Part shown: one piece after another, positions 4,675 through 5,184 of the stretch | Layout: the number at the start of each line of letters is the position of its first letter | Numbering within the stretch: position 1 is the first letter of the stretch | NCBI GenBank assembly: GCA_028679485.1 | Contig: JAJRBL010000196.1 | Span: 1-5,184 of the forward strand | Direction: 5' to 3' | Origin: Methanospirillum sp. | GTDB lineage: Archaea; Halobacteriota; Methanomicrobia; Methanomicrobiales; Methanospirillaceae | Length of the DNA stretch: 5,184 nucleotides | The notes under the pieces: generated by a model | What the model was told of the DNA's origin: nothing | Databases searched by the model: none | Seen by the model: only the letters and a program-made list of their open reading frames with translations | Made by a program: the position numbers and the translations under genes

Positions 4675-5184
4675 ATGGAGCACCCCACCGGAACATCGAT
4701 CGTCAAAGCAGCAGGCCTGGTATTCGGGGATATAGGTACCAGCCCGATATACACGCTTTCGGTTCTTTTTCTGTTTATACCCCCGACATATGCAAATATT
4801 GTGGGTACAATATCACTCGTCTTCTGGACACTGACCTGCATGGTGACCCTTCAGTATACCTTCCTGGCAATGCGCCTTTCTGAAACCGGGGAAGGGGGAA
4901 CACTTGTTCTTAAGGGGATCCTTCTTCCTCTCCTTAATGACCAGAAAAAAATCGTCTTATTTACTCTCCTTGCAACACTCGGGATCTCCCTCATGATAGG
5001 TGAATGTGTTATCACGCCTGCTATCTCCATACTTTCCGCGGTTGAGGGAATCAAACAGATCCCAGGGTGTGAACTCGTTTCACAGGACTGGCTGATACTG
5101 CTTGCAATAATCATTGCGATAGGTCTCTTTGTGTTTCAAAAAAGGGGAACTGAAGGAGTTTCGCGGACATTCGGCCCGGTAATG
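4675..5184 (+). CDS. kup: Kup-family potassium uptake transporter, N-terminal part (runs off right edge)
   Basis: The first 170 codons of a KUP/HAK/KT-family potassium transporter, a membrane protein that takes up K+, usually with protons. The hallmark first helix GLVFGDIGTSPIYTL spans residues 14-28, with D19 matching the conserved Asp of this motif. GEGGTLVL lies at 72-79. GECVITPAISILSAVEG (109-125) matches the E. coli Kup segment GEVVITPAIS and keeps its Glu (E110). FQKRGTEGVSRTFGPVM (154-170) matches the conserved loop ending FGPIM. Four hydrophobic spans are visible (about 12-33, 43-65, 93-121 and 138-155). About 12 spans and a cytosolic tail would be expected in the full gene; the rest is outside the window. 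ATG 4675 fits the family N-terminus. There is no Shine-Dalgarno, but a TATA-like box sits at leaderless spacing. It is probably transcribed separately from the symporter. Confidence 0.93.
   Translation, partial: MEHPTGTSIVKAAGLVFGDIGTSPIYTLSVLFLFIPPTYANIVGTISLVFWTLTCMVTLQYTFLAMRLSETGEGGTLVLKGILLPLLNDQKKIVLFTLLATLGISLMIGECVITPAISILSAVEGIKQIPGCELVSQDWLILLAIIIAIGLFVFQKRGTEGVSRTFGPVM

Noticed and set aside
4638..5114. Minus-strand frames opposite the Kup gene
   Set aside because: They are shadows of conserved Kup codons; one also reads through the TATA-like box region.

Overview
This window looks like archaeal DNA, most likely from a methanogen of the Methanomicrobia (Methanomicrobiales-like). 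That placement is inferred from gene content and signals; I could run no database comparison. The supporting signs are a TPR protein with a signal peptide and a PGF-type C-terminal sorting tail (archaeosortase type), AT-rich TATA-like boxes 25-35 bases before several starts with no bacterial -10/-35 pair, several starts without a Shine-Dalgarno sequence, and U-rich 3' ends. There is no rRNA, tRNA, CRISPR array, insertion sequence or phage gene. No stretch over 300 bases lacks a gene; the gaps are 133, 116 and 136 bases.

Layout, left to right. (1) Positions 743 to 1, minus strand: the first 247 codons of a soluble PAS-domain sensor protein that continues beyond the left edge. It may be preceded by a 14-codon upstream ORF whose stop overlaps its start (TAATG). 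(2) 744-876: a divergent control region with two TATA-like boxes. (3) 877-2220, plus: a beta-class amino-methyltransferase (motif IV TSPPYN before motif I DPFNGVGTT), probably an m4C DNA methyltransferase. It carries an unexplained N-terminal domain of about 150 residues and has no restriction gene beside it. (4) 2120-2803, minus: an exported four-TPR protein. Its last 32 codons and stop, including the whole PGF tail, are read from the opposite strand of the methyltransferase's last codons (101-base tail-to-tail overlap). (5) 2804-2919: a second divergent control region with a GATATC-N9-GATATC dyad. (6) 2920-3030, plus: a 36-residue single-span membrane protein matching the symporter small accessory type, overlapping by one base (TGATG) the next gene. 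(7) 3030-4538, plus: a 13-span sodium:solute symporter. (8) 4539-4674: U-tract and hairpin terminator signals, then a TATA-like box. (9) 4675-5184, plus: the first 170 codons of a Kup-family potassium transporter, continuing beyond the right edge.

The only clear functional unit is the small membrane protein plus the symporter, which are translationally coupled and probably form one transport complex. The symporter and Kup gene are both cation-linked transporters, but terminator-like sequence and a separate promoter-like box lie between them. The PAS sensor, methyltransferase and TPR protein are each likely transcribed alone. Nothing here is convincing as a new multi-gene defence or mobile system. 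The best leads are the sorting-signal overlap, the methyltransferase N-terminal domain, the tiny symporter partner and the candidate upstream ORF.
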